Shown: positions 1-11,055, counted from the stretch's first letter. The stretch is DNA of 64,000 nucleotides from Actinostola sp. cb2023 (GCA_033675265.1 JAUJYZ010001255.1:637165-701164); one strand, 5' to 3'. Program-made: numbers and translations. The notes: a model not told the origin generated them from the sequence alone.

Positions 1-230
1 ACGTCGATCACCCCTACCAGTTGGAGAAAGGTAGTAACCCCCCCTCCTACAATAATACAATATTGTTATAATTAGACAACTAGTGAATTTTATTGAAACT
101 CATACTTTTTCAGTAACTGACAATAACTAAAATAAAAGGAAGAACATATAATAATGAATCAGATCAGATGAGGAATGTTTTGTAATGAGTGTCCATTATT
201 AATGTTTCACTAATTCAGTGTGTAAACATT

Positions 231-819
231 CTAGTTAGTGGTCATTGTTCTATTCTGAACAGCAATGGATCCTATTGTTAATATGAATGACGTATAATTT
301 TCCCTCAACAGACATTCAAAAGCTCTATCTATGGGCATGCAGTAGGTATAACCCTCAATATGTATTGCTCTGTCACCATGTACATTACCAGTGTAGCTTT
401 CGCTGTATTCAAATTGATAGTCTGTATCATACTGTGAGCATTGTTGGTAATTCTGTCATCATCAAAAATGACTGTCCAGATGATTGAGATAAGCTTGTAT
501 ACAACTCATTCCCAATATTCATTATTTGCACCAGGTCACTCTGGGAGGTTGTTGGTTGTCTTTTATTGTATATCAAAGAACACAAACTCATTGCAACACA
601 TTGTTGTCCAGCATTTCGACCAAATACTAAAATATTGCCTTGACTATAAGGTGCTCTTATTGTTTTGTTTGGATCAATAAGTAGAGTAGGACCAGGATTC
701 TTTTCTATATCTGTTCTCAATGCAGACTGACAGAAATTTCTTCTGTGATTAAGACTTTTATATGTAGTGGACTTTGAAGAACGTCGAGCAATACGTAAGC
801 TTAAGTATATTATTGACAA
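231..819 (-). pseudogene. 2A-containing mobile-element ORF remnant, frameshifted
   Basis: The minus-strand frame contains DIEKNPGP (bases 688-711), a match to the 2A ribosome-skipping consensus D-V/I-E-x-NPGP. A hydrophobic stretch lies upstream. The downstream part includes GQQCVAMSLCSLIY, whose central Cys resembles the active-site region of papain/OTU-like cysteine proteases. The frame stops at 427, but the similar-looking reading continues in another frame to a stop at 231, so a one-base indel near 425-432 has broken it. No ATG precedes the motif and the nearest upstream in-frame codon is a stop, so the 5' end is missing or degenerate. In animals, 2A motifs followed by such domains occur in repetitive elements. 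That link is family knowledge, and the protease assignment is only moderately supported. Probably an inactive element fragment. Confidence 0.55.
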
Positions 820-2354
820 TAGTACGAAAAGTACGAATGCTGGTCAAAAACAAGAGTATATGCCCAGAAGAAAATGTATTAACTATAACAGCATTGTTTA
901 GTTCATTTAGAATTTGTGATAGTGCAACTTGAAAATAAATAAATAAGCAAAGTTTAATAAATAAATGAACAAATGAATTAAGTGAATCAATAAATCAATC
1001 AACTAAAAGGAAGAGATCAAGAATTACAAGTGATAAAAAATAAGAGTATAAATAATATAATGAAGTCCTTGTATCCCAATTCATCAATAAAATCAACAAC
1101 AGGCTGTCATTTATTACATGTTCCAAATTACAACAATTTATTGGACTGCGTCAACCTAAAGGGACCTCGTGACTTTTCATAATTTTAGTGTTTGTTTTTA
1201 ACCATTTGAGCTAATTTTTCAATATTTTCTGCTCATTTCACTTTCTTACTAACCAGAGATTGACAGTGTTTTGGTGTGCAAGCTATGGTGTCTCATATGA
1301 GGAGTTTGCAGCTTTTCATGTGGGTATGGTCATACACACCGCTACATTTTGCCATTCACAAGGTACTTTTGTATCACGCAGTCCATTAATATTTAAGGAA
1401 TGGTCGGACAATGCTTAGTGTGCGTCCATCGAGTTATGAAGCACGCAGGAATTTGGGAGAGCATGAGAGAAGCATAAGAGTTGCTCGAGGCGTAGCGAGC
1501 GTGCGCTATGGCGATGACGTGAGCGTGTCTGTAGCCGTAGTGTATGTCCGTGAGCTTACAGACACATGCTAACCAACCAATCAGAGTGTGCGTTATATCA
1601 TACCTATGTTATAAACAGTATGATGATAAAAAAGATCAATTCAAAACAAAATACAACTAATAATTGTACTAAAATTCAACTAATATAATGTACTAATGAG
1701 AATTTGCAGGTTAACTACATGTAGCTAGTTTGGACTAAATGAGTGTACATAAATTAAAACAAGAGTATAAAATGAAAATTGAATACTATGTAATATTATA
1801 AACACCTCAATATGGATAAATAGCTATTTATTAAGTTATAAATTAAATGTCAGTAAAAATGAGAATAATAGTGAGCAGCACAAGTGCATTTTGTTCAGTG
1901 ACAAATCTATACATCAGTCATGTCATGTCCTTTTTAATGGTCTTGACTGTCTTTCAGTGAACTGGCATGCACAGCCTAAGAACAGGAATGTATAGTATTT
2001 ATCCAGCTACTGTATATACCTAAAAGGAAAAATGATAAACAATCAAATTATGATAAACTGACAATAACAATCACAATACAATAACAATAGGCCAACTATA
2101 ATAATTTACTCATCTATAATTTACTATAATAAAATTATATTATAAAGCTTGATAATGAAAATAATAATGAAATCCCCTATCAATTGTAATTACAGTGACA
2201 GCGACAATCAAAAGATTGGTATTTTTCCAACTACATTCATTCCTATTTATATTTCAGGTTTTTTTACTCCATTGTTGGAGATTTCTACAATTTCTACATG
2301 CACCTAAATAATTGCATTATCTTCAGACATGAATGTAAAATGGAATTATTACAG
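820..2354. other. AT-rich intergenic stretch
   Basis: No coding frame or strong repeat is visible. A short GC-richer island at about 1440-1575 (aggcgtagcgagcgtgcg) contains a weak inverted pair around GTGTCTGTAG/CTTACAGACAC. Confidence 0.4.
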
Positions 2355-2574
2355 TACAGTATGTGGTTCTAATTGTGAACGGTTCTAATTGTGAACACTG
2401 TTCAGTTAATGTGTACCCTGGTTACCAGAAGCTATCTTTTTTTCTCTCTCGAGCCGTAGGCACTCTCGTAGAGTTTAGAGAGAGAGATAAAATAATAGTC
2501 TCTGCTACCCAGGGTACACATTAACTGAACAGTGTTCACAATTAGAACTGTTCACAACAGAACCACATACTGTA
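2355..2574. mobile_element. foldback MITE with TA ends
   Basis: The left arm starts TACAGTATGTGGTTCT and the right arm ends AGAACCACATACTGTA. The arms stay complementary for about 70 bases, through the GTGTACCCTGG/CCAGGGTACAC segment, with small gaps. A CAGT...ACTG body inside TA is typical of nonautonomous Tc1/mariner-type MITEs. No ORF is present. Confidence 0.7.
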
Positions 2575-2575
2575 G

Positions 2576-2646
2576 CCTGCGTAGCTTGGCGGTTTTTAGG
2601 AGGGGGAGTGGGAGGGGGAAGGGACAAAACCGCCAAGCTACGCAGG
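2576..2646. repeat. short hairpin element with G-rich loop
   Basis: A perfect 20-base stem (CCTGCGTAGCTTGGCGGTTT and its complement) encloses a loop of G runs (GGAGGGGGAGTGGGAGGGGG). It directly abuts the preceding MITE. Related GCCTGCGTRGC sequence recurs at about 12412. Confidence 0.65.
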
Positions 2647-3315
2647 TTATTATTACAGAGAAACTCAAGTAACTCTATTGACTATACAGGACATAATTAT
2701 TGAAATTTTGGATTTGTATTGATGTTTGAATACATTGTAATCAGTACAAAAGAAATCAGACTCTATTGTGTATGGGACAAATTCGAAAATATTAGTGATT
2801 TATATTGATGTTTGAAAGCTCCAACAATTGGAGCCTTCTTTATTTCATTGTAAAGTAAGTTCTAGTCACTAGTGGCCATAGATTTGAAGGATCTCTTGAC
2901 AGAATTATACTTTGTAGTGCTGTTGAACAACTTACTGTTGAATATGGATTGTTATGAAAACAATACAAAAACAACATAAATTAACTTCTCATATCTCAAA
3001 AAGTAGAGGGGAGCCATGGGGAGCCATCACATCAATGCAAAGCAAATTTATCATTTTATCTGTAGTGTTAACATCAAGATTTTCGATCTTTCTGGACAGT
3101 TAAAAAGTTAAAAATAACTACACCAGGTCAGAAATGGTGAAATGCAAAGAGATAGAACTGAAAGAAGATTTTGATCGACACGTTCAGACACAAAACAGCA
3201 ACGAAAAGCTACGAAAACAACATATCACTTGCAAAGCAACACAAACTCTGTACTGCTAAGATATTAGGAGCTTAGCGGTTATAAAACGTACAAAATAAAG
3301 CTATTTCGTACTCAC

Positions 3316-3328
3316 CTTCGTCCGCCAT
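3316..3328 (-). CDS. possible first coding exon (MADE...) of an unseen gene
   Basis: On the minus strand AAGATGGCGGACGAAG is followed by GTGAGT, a consensus splice donor, so this could be a 13-base first coding exon (Met-Ala-Asp-Glu plus one base). AAGATGGCGG is also a YY1-type promoter element common just downstream of animal transcription starts. No convincing downstream exon was found to the left. The gene would have to continue through AT-rich DNA or past the window edge. This is a weak call based only on start context and donor. Confidence 0.25.
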
Positions 3329-3429
3329 CTTTGCTTTTACCTCTTCCCGCCAAATGTGAAATCGCGTAATGTGATTGGTCAAATAAAACAACCATGATCC
3401 TTTTCGGACCGTGTCCAACCCCCCCTGTA

Positions 3430-3530
3430 TGCATGCGCGCGTCTTTTTTTGATGGGTTTCCTGTGGTAGAGCGCGCGCGCGCCATTGGGTTCCCTGTGCA
3501 AACAGGAGGGACTTTTGTGTGCGCATGCGT
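3430..3530 (+). repeat. GC-rich repeat, copy 1 (GGGTTTCCTGTGG family)
   Basis: Contains TGGGTTTCCTGTGGTAGAGC followed by alternating GC, then TTGGGTTCCCTGTG (3485-3498) and CAGGAGGG. The same blocks recur inverted and longer at about 5245-5430, including a 29-base identical stretch, so both are copies of one dispersed repeat. Confidence 0.6.
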
Positions 3531-3994
3531 CGCCACAGTCAGATGAATACAAGATGTACTCAACACAAGTTGTTTGGTTCCAATGTTTACAGTTTTTGCG
3601 GACGTATTACGAGAATTGTATGTACTGAACACGCAGAAATGAATTCTTAATGCTATCTTTGTGCCTTAAAGTTATTTCATTGATCGAAATATTAGAGTAT
3701 TATGCCTTTATTTGATATCAAATTCCTGTTCTTTTGCTGTGCTAAATACTCTATTTTGGACAACATGGCGGCCAGCTGACATGGAGTAAACAGTTTGTCG
3801 ACGTTGCAAGCTCAGTCGCGAAGAAGATGTAAGGGAAAGTAAATACATTTAGTCAATTCTTATACATATGGAATGTATATTATTACATTTTAGCTTTCAT
3901 CAACACCAAATCAACTTCAAATCAACGAAGATAAACTTGGGTATGATATCTGGATACTCAATTATCCCAATCTTTAAAGTTAGTTATCTCGAAA

Positions 3995-4410
3995 TAGGCC
4001 ATATGCACTAACGGGTCACGTGACCCAACTTTCTCAAATCAAGCAGCAGTGTCAAAATGAACTCCAGAAATGAAAAGAGCAGCTCGATATTAGTAAAAAG
4101 GCGAAATTCCAGCTTATAATGTTTAACACAGCAGAAATGGCATGAAATATAAAATTGCAAATTTTATTAAGATTCGTATGGAAAAATGTGCTGGATGGCA
4201 AAAAATGCCATCCAATGCATTTTCCAAACAAATTATTAGAAAACACTCGATTTTATATTTCATGTCATTTCTCCTGTGTCAGACGTTATGACCTGAAATT
4301 TCGCCTTCTTACTAATATCGAGCTGCTCTTTTCATTTCTGGAGTTCATTTTGACACTGCTGCTTGATTTGAGAAAGTTGGGTCACGTGACCCGTTAGTGC
4401 ATATGGCCTA
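3995..4410. mobile_element. foldback MITE, about 115-bp terminal inverted repeats
   Basis: Ends are TAGGCCATATGCACTAACGG and its complement CCGTTAGTGCATATGGCCTA. Complementarity runs through the palindrome GGGTCACGTGACCC and on for more than 110 bases per arm, and weaker pairing reaches the centre. Open frames inside it are by-products of the fold. Confidence 0.8.
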
Positions 4411-5240
4411 TTGAGCCGAAATCTCCACAATTTCCACAGCATAATTCATTAAAGTCATGTTTCCTGTTTTGAAAAATTCCAGTAACTTCTCTGGGAAAAA
4501 TCGCTCGGTCGAAGATTTTCGACAATATCTTCGTCATAATTTGTAGAACGTGAATTAATCGTCAACACATTTATTATGGTATTCGTTTTATGGTAGGGCC
4601 TCTTCTGTCAGTGTTCCAATGTTCTTGTAATGTTCCCATCCAAGGTCATGTTTTTAGATATTATGCTGAGATCGGTCAAAGTGTAAACATTTTATTGAAG
4701 TGTAAAGTTTGCATAAATTTCATTACTCAAAAATATACATTTTTTGCATATTGCTTGAAATCCAGCCCAAAACTCCACAAAATTTTTACCATTTCATAGA
4801 ACTATTTACCATATGCTTTCAGTATATGTTATTGAGATTGTTGGAAAAAATCGCCAGAAGAGATAAAATTACAGTTTTTCATGATAACAACAAAAATATC
4901 TTCATGGAAAGGTCGGGGAAGACATCTAAATTGTTTTCAAATTCGACGAAACTTTGTACAGGTATAGTAAATAAATACCACAAGACACCAGGACAGTTTC
5001 AAGACTGTTGTTACAGTATTTATAGAAAAACAAATTAAGTTATAATCCACAAAATTCCAGCTTGGGCTTCCTGTGCCTTCAATATCAAACAAAATACGAA
5101 TTTTGTGAATAGCCAGTGTGCAGTGAAAAGCCAGAATTAAATTAACATTTGACTATATTAAGCCTTTTTGTCGAACTCTGATGATCAAAATAGCAACAGA
5201 ATAAAATATAGCGTTATTATTACTATAATCGGTTTACGCT
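4411..5240. other. intergenic, no supported gene
   Basis: AT-rich sequence with short open frames on the plus strand that show no recognisable domain. It includes one instance of the dispersed motif TTGGGCTTCCTGTG at about 5063. Confidence 0.4.
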
Positions 5241-5244
5241 TTTA

Positions 5245-5430
5245 TGGTCCAGCAGTTAAGCGCATGCTCATGCAAATTTCCCTCCTGTTCCCTGTGCATA
5301 GAAATGTATAATGTTGGGATCCCTGTGTACGTCCTGCGGGATGCGCCCGCAGCAAGTGTAGCCAGGGAACCCAATATAATACGTATCGCGCGCGCGCTCT
5401 ACCACAGGAAACCCATAAAAAAGACGCGCA
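5245..5430 (-). repeat. GC-rich repeat, copy 2 (inverted)
   Basis: Reverse-complement relative of 3430-3530 carrying CAGGAGGG, TTGGGATCCCTGTG, CAGGGAACCCAA, an alternating GC run and CCACAGGAAACCCA. It has extra internal sequence (about 60 bases) absent from copy 1. Confidence 0.6.
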
Positions 5431-6290
5431 CATTCAAATATAATTTTTTAATAATTATAAAATAGCCTTAGAAACAATGGTTGGGCTGCCTGTGGTTTTG
5501 TTTCATTAACTTCTCCGCCATTTTTCAAAACTTCAGCGACTTTATCCTGGGTACCCCCCACGGGCCTGTAGCGTGCGACGACTTCGGCTCACGGAAAAGT
5601 GCACCAGCTGCAGGTACCGCACATCAGGCCATGATACGCCATCAGTTTCACACCTTGTTTCAACACAGGCAACCCAAGCTCTTATTTAGTGGTTTTTGGT
5701 AATTTTTTTAAATTGCTTAAAAGAGTGAAAATTTGATTGAAATAAACATACCATTTCTTCAGAAGTCGTATTTAGTCGTTTATTTGGTGATTTGAGCGTT
5801 TTTTCCTATCCTGGGCTCTCCTATCCCACGGAGTGGGAAGGCTGCACACTACGATCGTCAACTGACTTTGTTCGAGGACGATTTTCTGTTCAAAATATAG
5901 GTCAACTGGGCAATTCCGTACAAATCTTCACTCAAAACGGCTTGGTCCGTTGGGTTCGGACACGGGAATGTGAAAATCGGCTTAGCGACCTTGCCTGTGA
6001 CCAAAATCTCTCCTGAATGGTGGATGGGACGGTCTGCCAACGACACCCTCTCCCGGGACCCCCACGTGTGAATTTAGAAAATATTTATAGCGTGTTCAAG
6101 TTGATAGATTTACTGAGATTAATCATAAAGAAGTTTCAAATAGAAGACTTGAGAAGTAACAAATCAAAGAGTAGCTGTTCGTTTTGGAGATTTGATTAAT
6201 CGTCATGTTTCGCGAAAAATAAATTTTATATATTTGGTTGGCTATTCACTTGTGTGGTATATACTAAGACAATAATTATTATTATTCCCC
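5431..6290. other. GC-richer intergenic stretch
   Basis: Bases 5480-6070 are noticeably richer in CpG than the surroundings, and two more copies of the CCTGTG/CACAGG motif lie at 5481 and 5663. It may be a promoter region or an older repeat. Short frames on both strands show no family signature. Confidence 0.3.
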
Positions 6291-6292
6291 TC

Positions 6293-6356
6293 AGTGTCGG
6301 TGAGTAGTGGTAGATATTTACCTCGCGGCTCTGTAAATATCCACCACTACTCACAA
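6293..6356. repeat. hairpin element
   Basis: GTGAGTAGTGGTAGATATTTAC pairs with GTAAATATCCACCACTACTCAC around a short CTCGCGGCTCT loop. It sits immediately before the tandem array. Confidence 0.6.
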
Positions 6357-6820
6357 GACATTATGGGATATATAGAACACTAAAATACTTGGTGCCGATT
6401 CACTGAGTAGGTATGACCATATAAGACACTATGGGATATAGAACACTAAAATACTTGGTGCTGATTCACTGAGTGGGTATATTGTATGGCCATGCATATA
6501 AGACACTATATAGCTATGGGATTATAGAACACTAAAATACTTGGTGCCGATTCACTGAGTAGGTATGACCAATTATAAGACACTATGGGATATAGAACAC
6601 TAAAATACTTGGTGCCGATTCACTGAGTTAAGGTATGACCAATTATAAGACACTATGGGATATAGAACACTAAAATACTTGGTGCCGATTCACTGAGTGG
6701 GTATATTGTATGGCCATGCATATAAGACACTATATAGCTATTGACCATATAAGACACTATATGGGATATAGAACACTAAAATACTTGGTGCCGATTCACT
6801 GAGTGGGTAATGACCATATT
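6357..6820 (+). repeat. tandem repeat, about six irregular copies
   Basis: AGAACACTAAAATACTTGG followed by TGCCGATTCACTGAGT recurs six times at spacings of about 66 to 106 bases. Length differences come from insertion of TATTGTATGGCCATGCATA and TAGCTAT segments. Confidence 0.85.
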
Positions 6821-6829
6821 CTAAAAAGT

Positions 6830-7560
6830 ACATAAAAATAGTGCAGTAAGTTGCTGTTATATCTGATCTATTTCAGAAAGAGAACATAAATTTAAACTCT
6901 GATCAAATTTTGTAATGATTGAACAATATCACAAATAATACAGTAGCTGAATGATGAATATAATTATGTATGTTCAAGATAAAGTTGAATTTATTAGAGA
7001 AATAAAATACCCATCATGATGAACCATGTTTATATCAATGAAGGGTTCCCTGAAAGAATACAGTGACTTGTGATCAAAACCCAAATTCTCCTTTGAAGTT
7101 CAAAGAATCTTGAAGAGAATTTGGATTTTTGGTTTCAAATGCAAGCCGATATATACAAGCAGGTCATCACAAAAATGTTTCATACTCCTCCTATTTCCTT
7201 TGGGACCTGATCTCTATTGTAAAAGAAAAAATAAACCTATTGCATGGTCTATGAAGAGTATAATGTTTTGGGTTGCCAAGTAAAATGAAATGAAAAAAAA
7301 ATATTAAAAATTGTGAAGTTACAGTCAGGTAACATAATAACAAGAATATAGGTCTTGTCTCTAATTATTTTATTTTATTTTGAATATAAATGTTTAAGTT
7401 CATAATAAAAAGACTAAAAATTAAAAGTTCAGGCTTATGGGAAGTTTGAGTATTCTGGGCAGTATTTTAAATACTCTTCTGTTAAAAGCTTCACTCCTAC
7501 CTTAAGTAAATTGAATGAAAGTCAGTAATAAATCCAATGCAATCCCATAAACACACACGT
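6830..7560. other. AT-rich stretch downstream of the bZIP gene
   Basis: No gene is visible. An imperfect inverted repeat lies at about 7074-7137 (CAAAACCCAAATTCTC / GAGAATTTGGATTTTTGGT). Confidence 0.35.
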
Positions 7561-7576
7561 CTACATTTTTAAAGAT

Positions 7577-7582
7577 TTTATT
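7577..7582 (-). terminator. poly(A) signal candidate for the bZIP gene
   Basis: AATAAA on the minus strand, about 355 bases past the bZIP stop codon. Further matches lie near 7365-7380. Confidence 0.35.
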
Positions 7583-7935
7583 ACCATTGCATTCTTCTTA
7601 ATACATGAATGTGACCAATGTGATTTAACGTGCATAACTAACAATAATTATTGAATATATACTTGTACAACATTACATGTACATTCCTATTCCTAAAGAC
7701 ATATATATAAACCAAAATGGAAATGAAAGTAATGATGAAAATGATTATAAAAGATTGAGAATGGTTAATAGCCTGACCTAAGATATTGTGATGTTTTTCT
7801 TTAACTCATAGAAAACTTACAAAAAGTTTTTTCTTGTTTCTAAAAATAGCAAAGAATAATGCAGAATCCAGCATTTAAGTGTCTTAAAAAGTGTCACATC
7901 TTCAATTTAACTAGTAAAGTTAACGTCTCTAAAAC

Positions 7936-9394
7936 TTAAACCATAACGACACCACTTAAACGCTGGACTAAAATATTTCGTAGAGCTTCAGTTTCGCTAG
8001 TAAGTTCTTCAATCTGAGCTTTCAACTCAGCATTTGATTTTAATAGTTCTTCCTCTTTAGCAAACATATCCTGATGCTTCTGCTTTCTCGATGCTCTACA
8101 GTTCTTTGAAGCTGCATTATTCTTTATTCTTCTTGATGTTACCTGGTCAGTTGGAGCCAAGACTGATGCCTTTAGTCTTTTAGCCACATGAGTTGCATCT
8201 GGGGCATTTAGCTTTCTCTTTACTGGCTTTGAGGAGCTCACCTCTGATATAAGATCATTAGCCTTGATAGTTGTCAAATCATGTGCGTTTGTACTTTCAA
8301 GTAGATCCAGCAAATGCTGTAATTCTGCATCCATGTCAACATATTCTTGAGCAGCCACCTCGGTGGGAGTACCAGTCGAGAAGGAGTCAGCAGTGGAGTT
8401 GGCACTTCCAGGTGAGGACACACATGATGACGAGTAATCTAGCTGCTCTTGATCAAAGGGTGCTTCGTCCATTACTTCAATATTCAGCAGCTCTTCAATT
8501 ACATCAGGATTAACATTACTCAGGTCAGCTTCAGCCAGGAGAGTATTAATATCTGGGAGATCCTCCTTGGTCGACGTCAGTTCACTTGGGCAAGAAAGCA
8601 ATTCATAAGGCTCCATGTCAAATCCAGGGATCAAATCTGGAAAAAGGCTACCAAGGTCCAAGTATTCTTCATAAAAAGGGTCTGCCATATCTGGGTCAGG
8701 CTTGAGGGCGTCGTCCCAAGGGCAACCACCAATGGGGGTTTCTTTGGTTTCTTGTTGTGCTTCAGTTTTAACTGGCAACAAGTCGTTGTCTTGATCAACG
8801 TTGTTGTTTAGGCTTATAGATTCAGGAATCTGAGTCCAATACAGAGAATCTGAGAATGGAAAGAATATAGAAATTAGGATTTATTTATTTGTTCGTGTTA
8901 ATCTAACAACTTAGAGAATTAACAAATGTACATGTAGATCCATTTCAACATCATTATGTATCTATATATATTAGATATCCCTTGTATTTTATTTTTTATT
9001 TATTCCCTGATGTCTTGCAGTGATGGGTATCCCCCTTTGCAGGGACCCCCCTTATGTAGATATTGCTGTATTTGCAACAAACAGAAATTTGAATAACATT
9101 TGCACAAATTTGTAGTTATACAATACAATGTATTTAGAAACCTGATACCTGATATCTCTAAGCCGGTACCCCCCTGAAATCTCTACCCTCCCCTCCCCCC
9201 GGCATTAATGTTTGTTCCTGCTCACCTGGGTTAAACTCTGAAAGTTTGTCCTCCGCTATGCGAGATCCAACGGCGCAGTCGCTCTCTTTGGATTCGCTTT
9301 TCACAATATTTGTAGGGATGTCCGGTTCGTTGTCGATAGCACCGATTATCTTGTCGGTTGCCGAATCGATTCCTTCGTATTTGACTTTGAACAT
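7936..9394 (-). CDS. bZIP transcription factor (two coding exons, 360 aa)
   Basis: Proposed exons are 9394-9226 and 8849-7936. The donor CCCAG/GTGAGC and acceptor TTCTCAG/ATTC join in phase 1 and give 361 codons including the stop. The C-terminus has a basic region (about residues 296-314) with the invariant pattern N-N-A-A-S-K-N-C-R, followed by a leucine zipper to about 355. The middle is acidic, with short Leu/Asp/Phe motifs such as DPFYEEYLDLGSLFPDL that suggest transactivation segments. Basic-region residues are closer to C/EBP and PAR-type bZIPs than to classic ATF4, so I name no subfamily. The protein should act as a nuclear DNA-binding dimer. The start is the first ATG in the coding frame. 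That frame stays open upstream to 9640 without an ATG. A second donor at 9533/9532 would give an alternative N-terminus from the ATG at 9581. Leader control is described under the upstream ORF. Confidence 0.8.
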
Positions 9395-9581
9395 GAAGTT
9401 GTGATCGACTCGACGGCTGATTTCGGTGTGGGGATGTTGATTTGGTTTGGACGGTTGGCTCGATCCAGTTAAAAACACATTCTCTGTCTCGGTCCTGATC
9501 TTGTTGATCTGTAGGCAACGCAAGTTGCTCACCGATGGCCAAGAGAAGCCACTGGATGAATTGTTGAGATTTTCGCTCCAT
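9231..9581 (-). CDS. overlapping upstream ORF in the bZIP leader (116 codons)
   Basis: This is the first ATG on the minus-strand leader. It opens a 116-codon frame that passes the proposed bZIP ATG (9394) out of frame and stops with TAA at 9233-9231, just before the exon 1 donor. Its composition (Arg/Gln/Ser-rich) looks non-conserved. An upstream ORF overlapping the main start out of frame is the arrangement used by ATF4, where reinitiation depends on eIF2 phosphorylation. The parallel here is inference. If the alternative donor at 9532 is used, the first 16 codons of this frame become the N-terminus of the bZIP protein, because that join is also phase 1. Confidence 0.55.
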   Translation of the reverse strand: MERKSQQFIQWLLLAIGEQLALPTDQQDQDRDRECVFNWIEPTVQTKSTSPHRNQPSSRSQLHVQSQIRRNRFGNRQDNRCYRQRTGHPYKYCEKRIQRERLRRWISHSGGQTFRV

Positions 9582-9889
9582 TTTGGATACTTGTATTCTT
9601 CGGAAGAAGATTCAGACGTAGTTATGTTTCTACTTTCTGTCTAGCGTTTCGGTTAGCGCTGGTTGAAAGCGCTAACAAAGTGTAGTCCACTTGGAGTATT
9701 GTCTCCAGCTCTTTAGAAGCTGAAAAACTCGATAAAAACTGAAAACTTCGCAAAGATGTTCGGATCCCCCTCAAACAAAACCGACTTAATCAGCCTCTAT
9801 CGATGTACTCGTAACTTTCGACCGGCGTTGCACTCTTTCTATTGATGGTGGTGCAACCTTGAAACTAAAATTAGTAACATACATCATTA

Positions 9890-9975
9890 CGGACCAATCA
9901 GGGCATTCGGTGGTACACCTATGCATTACGTCATTTTCGACCAATGAGAAAACGAGTTGATCTGTTTGTTGACGT
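9890..9975. promoter_or_regulatory. promoter-like cluster: CCAAT boxes and CRE-like site
   Basis: About 310-390 bases upstream of the first bZIP-leader ATG are CCAATCA (9894), a CRE-like ATTACGTCAT (9925-9934), a second CCAAT (9941), TGACGTA at about 9970 and a CCGCCAT (reverse ATGGCGG) just beyond. The clustering fits a TATA-less animal promoter. Which direction it serves cannot be told from sequence. Confidence 0.4.
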
Positions 9976-10119
9976 ATTTCCGCCATAGAAACAAGGATAA
10001 GCACGTGTACTTACACGTGCTAGTAATCTATTTTTGAAGATAAAATATTTATACATTTCCAGCTTTTAAAAACTGATAAACAAGCCCGGGCAAGCCTACT
10101 TGTAGCCCAGTCAGTTCTG

Positions 10120-10515
10120 TGAACTTTCTGGTGGTGGGATCCCTGTGGTATTGTAACACAGGACCCCCAAAGACAATGGGCAACGCTGGGATGTAGTTGT
10201 ATTTGCGTGATTCTTTTGGATAATATTTTGAATTGTCCATGAAAAGGGACGCAAAGATAATCCTGTGTTGAGCCAGGGAGGGAAGGCTATATAAGAGACA
10301 TAACCGAAGCAACAAAAGTAAAGCAATTATAATAGTAAAGCGTGGAGCCAGAATACAAAGCTCATACGTGGGATCCAACTACATTGTTATTCATTTTATT
10401 TTTATTTTTTTTATTTTTATTTTCCTATGCTTTTCCGCAGGAGTCGCACATTAGCGAGTAGCGTACCACAGGGAACCCAAAATGCGATAGAGTTCACAAC
10501 ACAGGAAGTCCATAT
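10120..10515. repeat. cluster of CCTGTGG/CCACAGG motif copies
   Basis: TGGGATCCCTGTGGTA (10135) faces ACACAGGACCCCCAA (10156), and further inverted copies lie at 10464 (CCACAGGGAACCCAA) and 10499 (ACACAGGAAGTCC). It belongs to the same dispersed family as 3430 and 5245. No gene is supported here. Confidence 0.45.
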
Positions 10516-10577
10516 CAAAAGTAAGGAATAAGAATAGATAAATATAGGTGATAAATATAGAAATACAGCTGATAGAC

Positions 10578-10722
10578 TAGAGTGCAATTTAGAAAAGCTT
10601 GAAAACTAAATAACTAATTAGTACTAAATAGCACTAATGAAACAATAGAAAACAATAGAAATAGCACTATTTAGTACTATTTAAAATTAGTACTATTTCA
10701 CACTTTTCTAAATTGCACTCTA
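10578..10722. mobile_element. 145-bp MITE in duplication copy 1
   Basis: Ends TAGAGTGCAATTTAGAAAAG and CTTTTCTAAATTGCACTCTA are exact complements. The inner arms pair through TTAGTACTAAATAGCACTA. The matching position in copy 2 (about 12115) lacks it, giving an empty site. Confidence 0.85.
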
Positions 10723-10896
10723 CACATACAAGTGTTTGTTTTATATAATTTTGTTAATTATAATATCATTTGTTTTTTGGCCTTTTTAAAACACGTTTAA
10801 TTTGACTGGTCTTGTTCATAAATATACCACCAATACACACCGTCAATCTAATTATAGTCTGCGAACGTGTATCGGAATGTTCCTAATTGTGATCAT

Positions 10897-10935
10897 TCCC
10901 CCCCCCCCCCCCCCCCCCTTTTTTTTTTTTTTTTG
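10897..10935 (+). repeat. poly-C then poly-T tract
   Basis: About 22 C followed by about 18 T. This is low complexity and the exact lengths are likely to be sequencing-sensitive. Confidence 0.8.
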
Positions 10936-11055
10936 CAGCGCCTGCCTAACCCTCCTCTCTCTTGGAAGAAATTTTGGGGAACTTTTTCTACAAGGAAGGG
11001 GGAGGTCGGCTGCACCGGCACTGAAAAACGTTCCTGAAATGTATATCCGAATTTG

